A DNA stretch of 64,000 bases from contig FO203512.1 of NCBI GenBank assembly GCA_000967895.1, positions 569,582-633,581 of the forward strand, written 5' to 3'. The notes under the pieces are model-generated. The model saw nothing but the letters and a program-made list of their open reading frames with translations. It had not been told where the DNA came from and ran no database searches. Below are positions 1 to 9,897 of this stretch, piece after piece (the first letter of the stretch is position 1; every line of letters starts with the position of its first letter). The stretch is from Oleispira antarctica RB-8. GTDB taxonomy: Bacteria; Pseudomonadota; Gammaproteobacteria; Pseudomonadales; Oceanobacteraceae. A program made the translations under genes and the position numbers.

Positions 1-1
1 C

Positions 2-1936
2 TGGGATGGTGATGGCATTAATAATGAGTGGGAAGAGGCGTTAGGCACTGATGCTCGTGATGCTTCAAGTTTTCCCATTGATTTAGATGGCGACGGCATA
101 CCTGATCAGCGTGATGGTGATCGTGACGGCGATGGTATTGCAGATGCTGATGATCTTTATCCTGATGATGCAAGAGACTGGGCTGATACTGATAAAGATG
201 GCTTACCGGATAATCAAGACCAAGACGCTGATGGTGATGGCGTTCCCAACGTATTTGAATTGCACTTAGGGACAGATCCATTGGATGCCAGCAGCCACCC
301 CAAAGATACTGACGGCGATTCAATGCCAGATGCGTTTGATACCGACCGCGACGGAGATGGTTTTGCGAATAACTTAGATGCTTACCCTGATGATAGCAAA
401 GAATGGGGAGATCTAGATGGTGATGGTATTGGCGATAACGCGGATCTTGATCGTGATAATGATGGTTTTTCAAACGACGATGAGATGGCTGCCAATACTG
501 ATGATCGAGACGCTAAGAACAAACCTGCTGATCTTGACGAAGATGGTATAGCCGATGTCGTGGACGAAGACGTCGATGGTGATGGCCACTTGAATGACGT
601 TGATGTTTTCCCACGTGATAAAAATGATTGGCTTGATCTAGATAGCGACGGCATCGGAGACAATACAGATACCGATCGCGATGGCGATTCTATTAATAAT
701 GAGTATGAGTTACGCCTAGGCTTTGATCCTAATTTAGTTGCTGATGCTCCGGAAGACCTTGATAAAGACGGCATACCTGATGTATTGGATGACGATATTG
801 ATGGTGATTTTATTCCTAATGCGCTTGATGTTTTTCCTCTGAACAAAAGTGAATGGCTCGATTCTGATGCCGATGGAAAGGGAGATAATAGGGACCTTGA
901 TCGTGATGGCGATGGGATTAGTAATGATTATGAAAAGCTCATAGGCACTAATGATCTAGATGCTAAAGATGTCCCTGCCGATCTTGATAGCGATGGTATT
1001 CCTGATAGTTTAGATGATGATCGTGATGGCGATAACGTTTTAAATAGAGAAGATGCTTTTCCTGATAATAAACTGGAATGGGCCGACATGGATAGCGATG
1101 GTCGAGGGGATAACTCTGACTTAGACGTCGATGGCGACGGCATTAATAATGAGTCTGAGATTCAGCTTGGGTTTAATTATCTCGATAGCCACTCAACACC
1201 TGCAGACATCGATGGAGATTCGATTCCTGATGCGCTAGATAGCGATAAAGATGGCGATGATGTTGCTAATAAAGACGATAAATTTCCTATGGACTCAACA
1301 GAGTGGGCTGATATGGATAATGACGGCACGGGCGATAATTCAGATCTTGACCGAGATGGTGACCGTATCAGCAATCATTATGAGCTAACCCTTAGTTTTG
1401 ATCCTAGTGATGCAGGCTCAACACCACCAGACTCTGATGCGGATGGCATTCCTGATGTGCTTGATAAAGACAGAGATGGTGACGGTATTGATAATGATGG
1501 GGATGTTTTCCCTGATGACACAACAGAATGGGCCGATCTAGATAACGACAGCATCGGTGATAATACTGATAAAGACCGTGATGGTGATGGTTTTAATAAT
1601 CGTTATGAAGTCATTGAAAAAACCAATCCTTCAGACTTTTTCAGTTTTCCAGACCATATAAAACCCGTGATCGAAAATGTGAGCTGGCAGGATGGGACGA
1701 CTCTAGTTGGTATGGCATTTGATGATGGAATGGGTGTTGATAAAGTGTGGTTAGAAGATGCGGCTGGACACGTTTGGCAAGGACAGTTTTTGTACGCCAG
1801 TCACTTTAAAGTAAAAATTGAAGGCGCAGTTCAAGGGGTGCTCTCTTTGATATTGTTAGATAAATCAGGCAATAAAATCACTCAAGTTATTAGCTCGCCA
1901 CCATTGCATGTTCAGGTAAGTGATAAAAAACAGTAG
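2..1936 (+). CDS. Secreted calcium-binding protein with thrombospondin type 3-like repeats (5' end outside window)
   Basis: The reading frame is open from base 2, so the N-terminus lies outside the window; the first in-window start codon (TTG at 260) is internal. The visible part is a tandem array rich in Asp, Gly and Asn with DxDxDGxxD loops, the Ca2+-binding pattern of thrombospondin type 3 repeats. A Trp in the (F/Y)PxDxxEW motif recurs every 75 codons exactly, seven times (first Trp codon at 179-181). After the array comes a roughly 85-residue non-repetitive C-terminal domain (from about base 1680) without Asp loops, probably a beta-sandwich. Such proteins are usually exported and Ca2+-rigidified; adhesion or a stalk role is inference. 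Strong Asp bias makes the antisense frames open but meaningless. Confidence 0.85.
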   Translation, partial: WDGDGINNEWEEALGTDARDASSFPIDLDGDGIPDQRDGDRDGDGIADADDLYPDDARDWADTDKDGLPDNQDQDADGDGVPNVFELHLGTDPLDASSHPKDTDGDSMPDAFDTDRDGDGFANNLDAYPDDSKEWGDLDGDGIGDNADLDRDNDGFSNDDEMAANTDDRDAKNKPADLDEDGIADVVDEDVDGDGHLNDVDVFPRDKNDWLDLDSDGIGDNTDTDRDGDSINNEYELRLGFDPNLVADAPEDLDKDGIPDVLDDDIDGDFIPNALDVFPLNKSEWLDSDADGKGDNRDLDRDGDGISNDYEKLIGTNDLDAKDVPADLDSDGIPDSLDDDRDGDNVLNREDAFPDNKLEWADMDSDGRGDNSDLDVDGDGINNESEIQLGFNYLDSHSTPADIDGDSIPDALDSDKDGDDVANKDDKFPMDSTEWADMDNDGTGDNSDLDRDGDRISNHYELTLSFDPSDAGSTPPDSDADGIPDVLDKDRDGDGIDNDGDVFPDDTTEWADLDNDSIGDNTDKDRDGDGFNNRYEVIEKTNPSDFFSFPDHIKPVIENVSWQDGTTLVGMAFDDGMGVDKVWLEDAAGHVWQGQFLYASHFKVKIEGAVQGVLSLILLDKSGNKITQVISSPPLHVQVSDKKQ

Positions 1937-2075
1937 CGCAGACTTACAGATAGAATGGGTTGGAAAAGAGTGTCTAAAGAAACGGTTAACTAGGTTAGAA
2001 TAATATAACGAATGTTCTTTTAATCTAAAATATTCGACTATAGTTTAATTAAGGATAAACACTACACCCTAGTGG

Positions 2076-2104
2076 GCGCGCATCGAAAGATGACGCGCTT
2101 TTTT
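2076..2104 (+). terminator. Rho-independent terminator
   Basis: GC-rich stem GCGCGCATC with a GAAA tetraloop and a complementary arm GATG(A)CGCGC (one bulged A), followed by a run of T. It lies 140 bp downstream of the repeat-protein stop and ahead of the methyltransferase. The remaining 1937-2075 and 2105-2214 stretches show no gene. Confidence 0.75.
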
Positions 2105-2214
2105 ATTGCTTGTAAGAAGGCTATACTCGCCTCAATACGATATAAAAATAATAATAAAAAAACATAATTGCTAATGCGAAAAAATGAACTGCATTGGTTA
2201 AAGGTATAGAGACA

Positions 2215-3075
2215 ATGGATCAGACCATCGACATAGATACAGCGACCGATACTTCACGCATCAGCATTAGTGCTCATTACACGGGTTATATTTGGTATAA
2301 CAATGGTTTGTCACATAAGCAATTTGTCACTCCTATAGGGCGTGCTGCTTATTGGGCGTTAAAGCCTATGAATGCTTTTATGCAGGCTATGATTGGGGCG
2401 AGCATTGATACTTTTTTATTGCAGCGTCACTTTGTTCTGGATCATCTTGTCGAGCAGGCAATTGCTGAAGGCTACGATCAGGTAGTTGAGTTAGCAGCAG
2501 GTCTTTCTTCACGCGGTTATTTGATCAAGCAAGCGTATCCGAATGTGCATTATGTCGAAGGCGACTTGCCAGGCATGTCGGCGCGTAAATCTGGATTGTT
2601 GGATAAGTTAGGGCGTCCTTTTGGTCATATTACGCAGCCGTGCAATATCTTGGATGAATCTGGCCCGCATTCGATAGAAGCATTGTTAGGGAGTTTGGAT
2701 AAAACCAAGAAGACGTTAATTATTACAGAAGGTTTGGTGAATTATTTTGATTTACCAACGATTCGCAAAGTCTGGGCACGCATGGCAGTGGCATTGAAGG
2801 GATTTCCTCAGGCACGATATATTACTGAGGTTTACCCTAAATTAGAGCAGCATCCGTCGTACCGCTATGTAAAAGTCGCACAGAAAGTTGTCGGTTTTTT
2901 CACTCAGGGCGAATACCCGCTGCATTACAACTCTAACGAAACCATGCAGCAAGGTTTTTTAGAAGATGGTTTTGCTACCGTATCGGTCACCGCCCCAGAA
3001 GATTATTATGGCACGCTAGACATGCCAACCAGTTCGCGCCAAAGCTTGGTTCGCTTGGTTGTTGCCGAAGTTTAG
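2215..3075 (+). CDS. Class I SAM methyltransferase, leucine carboxyl methyltransferase (LCM/TcmP-like) family
   Basis: 286 residues. The motif VVELAAGLSSRGYL (about residues 93-106) is the SAM-binding motif I of the LCM family, which includes the polyketide O-methyltransferase TcmP; a downstream YVEGDLPGM matches its acidic ribose-binding strand. I prefer the ATG at 2215, with GAGA just upstream, to the TTG at 2194. The gene stands alone between the terminator at 2076-2104 and a convergent GGDEF-like pair, so context does not reveal a substrate. No signal peptide or membrane segment is visible. The family assignment is firm; the physiological substrate is unknown. Confidence 0.75.
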   Translation: MDQTIDIDTATDTSRISISAHYTGYIWYNNGLSHKQFVTPIGRAAYWALKPMNAFMQAMIGASIDTFLLQRHFVLDHLVEQAIAEGYDQVVELAAGLSSRGYLIKQAYPNVHYVEGDLPGMSARKSGLLDKLGRPFGHITQPCNILDESGPHSIEALLGSLDKTKKTLIITEGLVNYFDLPTIRKVWARMAVALKGFPQARYITEVYPKLEQHPSYRYVKVAQKVVGFFTQGEYPLHYNSNETMQQGFLEDGFATVSVTAPEDYYGTLDMPTSSRQSLVRLVVAEV

Positions 3076-3092
3076 CAGTGCTTCTACCAAAA

Positions 3093-4070
3093 TCACTGCT
3101 CAGAGAACGCCCCTAACTGCAGCGTCGTTTTCTGTTGTTTGGTTAAACTCTGCAATAAACGCTTTTGTAACTCTTGAGACGTTTCTCCGGTCGCCCACGT
3201 TGCTGCGCTGGTGGACAGGTTGAGTTCAGGAATCGGTTCCCAGGGTTGCTGTTGCAAGTTACGTTTAATGCGTTCCATTAATACAATTGCACCATCATTT
3301 GGACAATGAGGTAGCAGTAAAATAAATAGATCTTCTTCTAAGCGAAAAACTTCATCACCTGCTCGAATAATATTACGTCCGCGTTCAGTAAATAAAGCTA
3401 GAAAATTATTAATAGAACGACGGCCGTGAATATCCATCATCTGATGATAGTCATCAATCGTAAGGGCAATCAAACTAATAGGGTCGTTAGAGTTCTCACT
3501 GCGACTAATTTCACGATCAAGGGTATGGTAAAAATGGCGCTTATTATAGGCACCGCTGACCTGATCAGTTAACGCTAAGCGGCGTAGTGAATTTTGTTTA
3601 ATTTGTGTTAAATACGCGTAACACCAAGCAGAACCTAAAAATAAACAATAATTGGTGCCAGCGCGTAGTCCTTCTTCCCAGCCGAGTCCGCTCCAAATCA
3701 TGAGTGCCGTAATAGCAGCGACAATAATGTTAATAACCGTGGCATTTAGAATAGGCAAACAAAAGAAACTGAATAGAGGTAAAGCATATAAATAATGCGT
3801 CATTAATCTAGGGTAATCGGCTAATTGATAAAGTGCTAAAGACGCAAGGAAGATAATCAAAACATGATGCACCCAAAGAGGCGGGTTGTGATCACGATTA
3901 ATGTACAAATAAATAGCACTGAATAAGAAGGCGGGAACACCAATGGCATTGGATAATACTAAAGAATATAACCCCTGACGGTATTGGTCGATTATCAAAA
4001 TACAAATAGCAAAAGCGGCGAGAGTATATAAAATAATTTGAATGCGAAGTGTTAATTGTTGCTGTTGCAT
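3093..4070 (-). CDS. Membrane protein with degenerate GGDEF domain (paralogue B)
   Basis: 325 residues. About five or six hydrophobic segments fill residues 8-155, followed by a cytoplasmic GGDEF-fold domain (about 160-315) recognisable from ALTDQVSGAYNKRHF and RLEEDLFILLLP. The signature at 245-249 reads EEDLF instead of GGDEF, so the two glycines and the catalytic Glu are lost and diguanylate cyclase activity is not expected. Its start overlaps the upstream paralogue's stop by one base (TAATG), implying translational coupling. The signature sits at the same residue numbers in both proteins, which points to a duplication. Likely a c-di-GMP or GTP sensor or a regulatory partner (inference). 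Confidence 0.75.
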   Translation of the reverse strand: MQQQQLTLRIQIILYTLAAFAICILIIDQYRQGLYSLVLSNAIGVPAFLFSAIYLYINRDHNPPLWVHHVLIIFLASLALYQLADYPRLMTHYLYALPLFSFFCLPILNATVINIIVAAITALMIWSGLGWEEGLRAGTNYCLFLGSAWCYAYLTQIKQNSLRRLALTDQVSGAYNKRHFYHTLDREISRSENSNDPISLIALTIDDYHQMMDIHGRRSINNFLALFTERGRNIIRAGDEVFRLEEDLFILLLPHCPNDGAIVLMERIKRNLQQQPWEPIPELNLSTSAATWATGETSQELQKRLLQSLTKQQKTTLQLGAFSEQ

Positions 4071-5005
4071 TAGTTTGACTCCTCGAATTGAGAGGCCGCA
4101 CGTTTTAATAAGCTGTAACTATCATCCTCTGGTCGATAAGTCGCCATTTTGATTAAAAAGACATTTTGTTCTGCATGTCGAATTTTACTAATATACGTTA
4201 ACAGTTTTTCACATAAATCTTCACCTTCCTCACGACTGCTATTAGGAAGCATTACAACAAAATCATCATTGTTTAAACGATAGCAGGTATCAAATTCACG
4301 AATACTCGATTGCAAGCGATGACCCGCGTTTGCAATTCTATTCTCATACTCCTCTGCTTTTTGTTGTTGCCAGGTCGCGGGTAAGCGAATAATGATTAAA
4401 GCCAATCCTGTGCGTTGACGATCAGCGCGAGTAATCTCTTTGTTCATGTTGTGATGAAACTGATCTTCGTTATATACCTGCGTCAATGGGTCGGTATTAA
4501 TCAGATTCGATAGCATCATATTACTGCGTTCATTGACGAGTGCGTATACCAACGAAAATGCGTAACACGCAGTATAAGTAAATAATAACTGTAAGCGTAT
4601 ATAGCTATCGAAGTTGTTGAGCACGACTAAAAATATAACAGCGCTATAGGTCAGCGTAATGTAGTTGGCAATTGTAAATGGGAATAAAAAGAAGACATAA
4701 ATAGGAAAGAAGTACACCCATTGAGCAACATAACTTTCTTGCTGCATACCAAAAATAGTAAAAAATCCCAGCAGGAGAGTGAGTGTCCATTCTACATAAG
4801 GCGCGGTACGTTTTTTCCTTCTTAATAAAAGGTAGCTAGCATAAACAACTAATAGCGCACTGAAACTTGCCGCGACCAAAGCAAAAACTTGCTCCTGTTT
4901 TAAATAGTCTAAGAGCGCAATAATGCTGAGAGCAAAAGCGGCTAATAAGCAATAAACGACTTTCACTTGTAAAGTGATAACTTGCTGAAGGGCAGGCTTT
5001 TCCAT
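4070..5005 (-). CDS. Membrane protein with degenerate GGDEF domain (paralogue A)
   Basis: 311 residues when started at the ATG at 5005, just before a hydrophobic run; a longer version would run back over the proA promoter region. Five or six membrane segments occupy residues 12-160, then a GGDEF-like domain starts at NLINTDPLTQVYNEDQF. The active-site signature at 245-249 is NNDDF, preceded by YRL, so the catalytic residues are substituted. First gene of a two-gene operon with 3093-4070 and divergent from proA. I see no strong ribosome-binding site, so the exact start is uncertain. Catalytic inactivity is inferred from the motif; a sensory role is speculation. Confidence 0.7.
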   Translation of the reverse strand: MEKPALQQVITLQVKVVYCLLAAFALSIIALLDYLKQEQVFALVAASFSALLVVYASYLLLRRKKRTAPYVEWTLTLLLGFFTIFGMQQESYVAQWVYFFPIYVFFLFPFTIANYITLTYSAVIFLVVLNNFDSYIRLQLLFTYTACYAFSLVYALVNERSNMMLSNLINTDPLTQVYNEDQFHHNMNKEITRADRQRTGLALIIIRLPATWQQQKAEEYENRIANAGHRLQSSIREFDTCYRLNNDDFVVMLPNSSREEGEDLCEKLLTYISKIRHAEQNVFLIKMATYRPEDDSYSLLKRAASQFEESN

Positions 5006-5145
5006 AAACGACGGGACAACTGTAGAATTCAATTGTCTTAAGTGTAGTGGCAATTGAACGATAGTTGCAAATAAGAGTGGATGAACAAAGTTTTCCTTCA
5101 CTGTATACTGAAGCCAATACAAACAGTCCAGATGCAAAGAGAACG

Positions 5146-6405
5146 ATGATGGAAATCCAACAATATATGCAAACCCTAGGTCAGCAAGCGCGCAAAGCGT
5201 CTCGAGCGATGGCTCGTGCGACGACAGGGATTAAGAACCAAGCATTATTGAACATCGCCGCACAGATAGAAGAAAGCCGCGAAGTACTAAAGCAAGCGAA
5301 TGCAAAAGACATGGCTCGCGGAGAAGAGAATGGCTTAGACGCCGCTTTACTTGATCGCCTTGAACTGACCGATGGCCGTATCGATACTATGTTAGAAGGC
5401 CTAAGACAAGTTGCTGGCTTGGCCGACCCGGTCGGCGGTATCACCGATTTGAACTATCGCCCAAGCGGTATTCAGGTGGGTAAGATGCGCGTGCCATTAG
5501 GCGTTATTGGCATCATTTACGAATCACGTCCAAACGTAACGATAGAAGCGGCAAGTTTGTGTTTAAAATCAGGCAACGCGACGATATTACGTGGCGGCTC
5601 TGAAGCCATCGAATCTAATCAAGCACTAGCGGCGTGTATTGCTAAAGGTTTGGAAGACGCAGGTTTGCCTTCTCAAGCAGTACAGGTTATTGAAACCACT
5701 GATCGCGCAGCCGTGGGTGAAATGATTACCATGCCAGAATACGTCGACGTTATCGTTCCTCGTGGTGGTAAAGGTCTTATCGAACGCATTAGTCGTGACG
5801 CTAAAGTTCCGGTAATCAAACATCTTGATGGTATTTGCCATGTTTACATCGACAACGATGCCGACCTAGCAAAAGCGACGAACATCGCGATCAACTCAAA
5901 AACTCATCGCTACGGCACTTGTAATACCATGGAGACCTTGTTGGTTCACCAAGATATTGCTGAAAAAATATTGCCCGACCTAGCGTCGGTTTATACTTCG
6001 CTGAATGTTGAGCTACGCGGTTGTGAAAAAACCATGGCCATCTTGCCTGTCGCCATCGCGGCCACAGCAGAAGATTGGGATACCGAATATTTAGCGCCTA
6101 TTTTGGCGATTAAAATAGTCGATGATTTAGACCACGCTATTGAGCATATCAATACTCATGGCTCGCACCATACTGATACCATCGTCAGTGAAAACTATAC
6201 CAAGTCACGTCGTTTCTTATTAGAAGTCGATTCAAGCTCAGTAATGATTAACGCCTCAACGCGTTTTGCTGATGGCTTTGAATATGGACTAGGCGCTGAA
6301 ATTGGAATTTCTACCGACAAAATTCACGCCCGTGGCCCCGTAGGACTGGAGGGTTTAACCTCGCAAAAGTATGTGGTGCTAGGTGATGGTGAAATTCGTA
6401 AATAA
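5146..6405 (+). CDS. proA: Gamma-glutamyl phosphate reductase
   Basis: Reduces L-glutamyl-5-phosphate to glutamate-5-semialdehyde with NADPH, the second step of proline synthesis; cytosolic. The 419 residues match the family length. The catalytic Cys is C259 in [13 protein letters not shown], and [14 protein letters not shown] and LRGGSEA are typical ProA segments. Two consecutive ATG codons (5146, 5149) follow AAGAGA, so I start at 5146 rather than at the upstream ATG-like starts. The partner kinase gene proB is about 35 kb away (40969), as in Pseudomonas. It heads a run of same-strand genes continuing with nadD. Confidence 0.97.
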   Translation: MMEIQQYMQTLGQQARKASRAMARATTGIKNQALLNIAAQIEESREVLKQANAKDMARGEENGLDAALLDRLELTDGRIDTMLEGLRQVAGLADPVGGITDLNYRPSGIQVGKMRVPLGVIGIIYESRPNVTIEAASLCLKSGNATILRGGSEAIESNQALAACIAKGLEDAGLPSQAVQVIETTDRAAVGEMITMPEYVDVIVPRGGKGLIERISRDAKVPVIKHLDGICHVYIDNDADLAKATNIAINSKTHRYGTCNTMETLLVHQDIAEKILPDLASVYTSLNVELRGCEKTMAILPVAIAATAEDWDTEYLAPILAIKIVDDLDHAIEHINTHGSHHTDTIVSENYTKSRRFLLEVDSSSVMINASTRFADGFEYGLGAEIGISTDKIHARGPVGLEGLTSQKYVVLGDGEIRK

Positions 6406-6433
6406 ACTCGCTAATCTATTTAGTCAGTAAATC

Positions 6434-7105
6434 ATGACCAAGCACATAGCGTTATTAGGCGGCACCTTTGACCCGATTCACATTGGTCATTTACGCATGG
6501 CCATCGAGTTGCGGTTGGCGGGGTTTGATGAAGTTCGTCTAATACCGAATAATGTACCACCACATCGCGAACAGCCCAAAGCTAGTGCCGAACACAGGCT
6601 GGCCATGGTGCAGTTAGCGTGCGAACATCTAACGCAGCAAAGCATAAACGGCGAGGCTCTCACGGGAATCGTTGCTGATGATATCGAGCTGAAACGAGAT
6701 CAGCCTAGCTACAGCGTTGCGACATTAGAATTGTTAAGACAGCAATTGCCAAAAGACACCGCTTTAAGCTGGGTTATTGGCGACGATGCTTGGGATTCTC
6801 TGCACAAGTGGCACAGAATTGAAGCGTTTTTACCGCTCGCAAACCTAGTGATTATCAACCGAGGTCATGAAAATCAGTTCTCAGTCGATACATTACAAGG
6901 CCAATGGCTGAAACAACACGCCACAGAGCTGGATAATTTGTTAGAATGCACAAACGGAAAGCTAATACGCCTCAATTGGCGGTTATTAGATGTATCTGCA
7001 ACGTATTTGCGTAGCTTATTAGCGCAGGGCCAAGGGGCTCAATTATTAACCCCGGATGTCGTATTAAAGTACATAGCAGAATACCAACTTTATAAATTTG
7101 ACTGA
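6434..7105 (+). CDS. nadD: Nicotinate-nucleotide adenylyltransferase
   Basis: Adenylates nicotinate mononucleotide to deamido-NAD in NAD synthesis. 223 residues. The N-terminal GGTFDPIHIGHLR (residues 9-21) contains the nucleotidyltransferase T/HxGH motif (HIGH, 16-19), and the C-terminal VSATYLRS is the counterpart of the ISSTxIR ATP-binding motif. It starts 28 bp after proA, and its 3' end lies just before rsfS, the standard gammaproteobacterial nadD-rsfS-rlmH order. Confidence 0.96.
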   Translation: MTKHIALLGGTFDPIHIGHLRMAIELRLAGFDEVRLIPNNVPPHREQPKASAEHRLAMVQLACEHLTQQSINGEALTGIVADDIELKRDQPSYSVATLELLRQQLPKDTALSWVIGDDAWDSLHKWHRIEAFLPLANLVIINRGHENQFSVDTLQGQWLKQHATELDNLLECTNGKLIRLNWRLLDVSATYLRSLLAQGQGAQLLTPDVVLKYIAEYQLYKFD

Positions 7106-7124
7106 AAGCGATAGCGAAGACTCA

Positions 7125-7490
7125 ATGCAAACTGAAGAAATTAAACAATTAGTTATCAATGCTCTAGAAGACCTGAAAGCTAAAGACATCACAGTAATTG
7201 ATGTACGCGGCCGTACTTCGGTAACTGATTACATGATCTTAGCCACCGGCACGTCTAAAAAACACGCCCAAGCCGTGTGTGATAACGCGTCTGCCGAAGC
7301 AAAAGCGAAAGGTCTAAAACCTCTCGGTGCTGAAGGTCGTGATTCATCTGATTGGATGTTATTGGACTTAGGTGATGTCATCGTTCATGTAATGACCGAA
7401 CAGGCGCGTCACTTCTACGACCTAGAGCGCCTATGGGGTGAGCCTAGCGAAGCCCAAGAAGTTCAAAAATCCCAAGAAGATGCTGAATAA
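7125..7490 (+). CDS. rsfS: Ribosomal silencing factor RsfS
   Basis: Binds ribosomal protein L14 on the 50S subunit and blocks joining to 30S when nutrients are scarce. 121 residues from the ATG at 7125, preceded by GCGAAGA; an in-frame TTG at 7098 would overlap nadD and adds only an acidic leader. The segments VIDVRGRTSVTDYMILATG and GRDSSDWMLLDLGDVIVHV are characteristic of the RsfS/YbeB (Iojap) family. A short acidic tail follows. Sits between nadD and rlmH. Confidence 0.95.
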   Translation: MQTEEIKQLVINALEDLKAKDITVIDVRGRTSVTDYMILATGTSKKHAQAVCDNASAEAKAKGLKPLGAEGRDSSDWMLLDLGDVIVHVMTEQARHFYDLERLWGEPSEAQEVQKSQEDAE

Positions 7491-7521
7491 TCAATAAGAA
7501 GATCTTAAAGAAGAATCTCTG

Positions 7522-7989
7522 ATGAAACTCCGTCTATTGGCCGTTGGTCAAAAAATGCCCTCTTGGGTAGAGCAAGGCTATAAAGAATATGCCAAGCGCC
7601 TACCTTCAGATTGCAGCTTAGAGCTGGTGGAGTTAGCCAGTGGTCACCGAGGCAAAAGTACCTCAGTGGCCAAGGTTAAACAGCAAGAAGGTGAAATGCT
7701 GTTAAAAGCCATCAAGCCTCAAGAATGGGTGGTCGCACTCGATGTGAAGGGCAAGCCCTGGAGCACCGAACAGTTGAGCGAGCAATTAGCCAATTGGCGC
7801 ATGGATGGCAAAGACATCTGTTTATTAATAGGTGGCCCCGACGGCATGAGTGATGAAGTTATGGCGCGTGCTAATCAGCGCTGGTCATTATCAAATTTAA
7901 CCTTGCCACATCCCCTTGTCCGTATTGTAATGGCAGAACAGGTTTACCGTGCGTGGACGATACTGCAAAATCATCCGTATCATAAATAA
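7522..7989 (+). CDS. rlmH: 23S rRNA (pseudouridine-1915-N3)-methyltransferase
   Basis: SPOUT-class SAM methyltransferase that modifies pseudouridine 1915 of 23S rRNA on assembled 70S ribosomes. 155 residues, the usual size. It opens with [19 protein letters not shown] and carries the SAM-binding LIGGPDGMS loop and the C-terminal [16 protein letters not shown] helix typical of RlmH. It lies 31 bp after rsfS and before mrdA. Confidence 0.97.
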   Translation: MKLRLLAVGQKMPSWVEQGYKEYAKRLPSDCSLELVELASGHRGKSTSVAKVKQQEGEMLLKAIKPQEWVVALDVKGKPWSTEQLSEQLANWRMDGKDICLLIGGPDGMSDEVMARANQRWSLSNLTLPHPLVRIVMAEQVYRAWTILQNHPYHK

Positions 7990-8058
7990 AATGAACCTAT
8001 TTCTATTAACTTAATCTCTATTAATCGTTAGTCAATAATAACAAAGCGAGAAGCATGA

Positions 8059-9897
8059 ATGTGGGGGAATTCGTTCAGAAATAAAGTGGCAGAACAAAGG
8101 CTGTTCCGCAGTCGAGCCATCTTCATGACGATCGTTATCTTTGCTTTACTCTCCGTATTGGCTGGGCGCATCGCTTTTTTACAAATCGTCGAACATCAAA
8201 AATACCAAGACCTCTCCGAAAATAACCGCATTCAGCTCAGACCCATCGCCCCTAACAGAGGCCTAATTTACGATCGTAACGGCGTACTGCTGGCAGAAAA
8301 TATCCCGAGTTATAGCCTGACCTTAGTAAAAGAACGGGTTAATGATGTTGATAGCACGCTCGCTTATTTAAAAACATTGATTGATATCAGTGAGCGCGAT
8401 GAAGAACAATTCCGTAAACGACTGAAATATAGACGCCGCCCGTATGAAGCCGTCGTCGTTAAATACCAGCTTGCGCAAGATGAAATCGCTAAAGTCATGG
8501 TTAATCGTTTTTATCTGCCCGGTATCGATGTTGAAGCCCGATTGATACGTCACTATCCCGAAGGTGAAATCTCGGTACATGCACTGGGCTATGTTGGCCG
8601 AATTAATGAAAAAGAAACGCAGCGACTCGATAGAAAGCAATACAGTGCCACCAAGCATGTTGGTAAACTCGGCATAGAAAAGCGCTACGAAGAAGCATTG
8701 CACGGACAAGTGGGCTATCAAAAAGTAGAAACCAATGCTCGTGGTCGAATCTTACAAGTGATTGAACAAGTAGATCCGGTTCCTGGTAAAGACTTAGTTT
8801 TACACCTAGACCAACGCCTGCAAAAAGCAGCGGCAAAAGCGATGGAAGGTTATCGTGGTGCCGTGGTAGCTATTGATGTGGCAACGGGTGGCATTTTAAC
8901 GCAATACAGTAACCCCAGTTACGATCCTAACTCGTTCGTTACGGGCATCTCGCACAAAGAATACTCTGGCCTTCGTAATAACCTCGACCTGCCATTATTT
9001 AATCGCGCCATACGCGGCCAATACCCACCGGCCTCCACCTTAAAGCCCTTTCTGGGTTTATCTTTCTTAGAGGCTAATGCCGTAACTTGGAAAGACTCTG
9101 TTGAAGATAATGGCTGGTATAAGCTAGAAAATGATGATCGTTTATACCGTGATTGGAAGCGCACCGGACATGGTCATGTTGACCTGCACCGTGCCATCGT
9201 AGAATCGTGTGACACCTATTTTTATGATGCGGCGTTTAAAACGACCGTCGATAAAATTTCACCTTTTTTGGCCCAATTTGGTTTTGGTCGTAACATGACT
9301 CTTGACGTGCCTAATGCATTATCGGGCTTATTGCCTGATCGAGAATGGAAAAAGAAAAATCGTCGACGATCTTGGTATGCCGGTGATACCTTGAATTTAG
9401 GAATTGGCCAAGGATATATGCTGGCAACGCCAATGCAGCTGGCAACCGCAACCGCCATACTCGCCGCTAAAGGGGAATGGCATACGCCACGACTCATGGA
9501 TACATTAGGCGGAGACCCTACCTTCGACGATAGCAAAGCACTTACAAACATTGTTTTAAAAAATCCAAAAAACTGGGACAAAATGTTTAAAGCCATGGCC
9601 GACGTTATTGATGGAAGAAGAGGAACGGGTCGATCACTGGGCCGTAATCTTAGTTTCACCATGGCAGCAAAAACTGGCACCTCTCAAGTTGTGAGTATTG
9701 CCCAGCATGAAGAGTATGATTCAGAAACCATGGCAGAACGAAATCGTGACCATGCCTTGTTTATTGCCTTCGCACCCGTCGAAAATCCTACCATTGCTAT
9801 TGCCGTTATTGTCGAAAACGGTGAATCGGCAGGGCGCACCGCCGGGCCTGTTGCGAAAGCGATTATGCAAGAATATCTTTTAGGAGCGCAAGGCTAG
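8059..9897 (+). CDS. mrdA: Penicillin-binding protein 2 (peptidoglycan transpeptidase of the elongasome)
   Basis: Monofunctional DD-transpeptidase that cross-links lateral-wall peptidoglycan with RodA. 612 residues: a short cytoplasmic tail, one membrane anchor (about 24-42), a dimerisation/pedestal domain containing RGLIYDRNG, and the transpeptidase domain. Active-site motifs are S326-T-L-K, SCD (residues 384-386) and K538-T-G. The stop TAG shares its last base with the GTG start of rodA, so the two are translationally coupled, consistent with their 1:1 complex. Confidence 0.97.
   Translation: MWGNSFRNKVAEQRLFRSRAIFMTIVIFALLSVLAGRIAFLQIVEHQKYQDLSENNRIQLRPIAPNRGLIYDRNGVLLAENIPSYSLTLVKERVNDVDSTLAYLKTLIDISERDEEQFRKRLKYRRRPYEAVVVKYQLAQDEIAKVMVNRFYLPGIDVEARLIRHYPEGEISVHALGYVGRINEKETQRLDRKQYSATKHVGKLGIEKRYEEALHGQVGYQKVETNARGRILQVIEQVDPVPGKDLVLHLDQRLQKAAAKAMEGYRGAVVAIDVATGGILTQYSNPSYDPNSFVTGISHKEYSGLRNNLDLPLFNRAIRGQYPPASTLKPFLGLSFLEANAVTWKDSVEDNGWYKLENDDRLYRDWKRTGHGHVDLHRAIVESCDTYFYDAAFKTTVDKISPFLAQFGFGRNMTLDVPNALSGLLPDREWKKKNRRRSWYAGDTLNLGIGQGYMLATPMQLATATAILAAKGEWHTPRLMDTLGGDPTFDDSKALTNIVLKNPKNWDKMFKAMADVIDGRRGTGRSLGRNLSFTMAAKTGTSQVVSIAQHEEYDSETMAERNRDHALFIAFAPVENPTIAIAVIVENGESAGRTAGPVAKAIMQEYLLGAQG

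Noticed and set aside
18-1374. Long antisense frames opposite the repeat protein
   Set aside because: They arise because GAT/GAC-rich codons read as ATC/GTC on the other strand; composition is absurdly His/Ser rich and there are no ribosome-binding sites.
3093-5005. Calling the two GGDEF-like proteins active diguanylate cyclases
   Set aside because: Signature residues are EEDLF and NNDDF; the glycines and catalytic acidic residue needed for cyclase activity are missing.
5082-5109. TGAACA-N16-TATACT as the proA promoter
   Set aside because: Plausible position but the -35 matches only four of six bases, so I do not list it as a feature.
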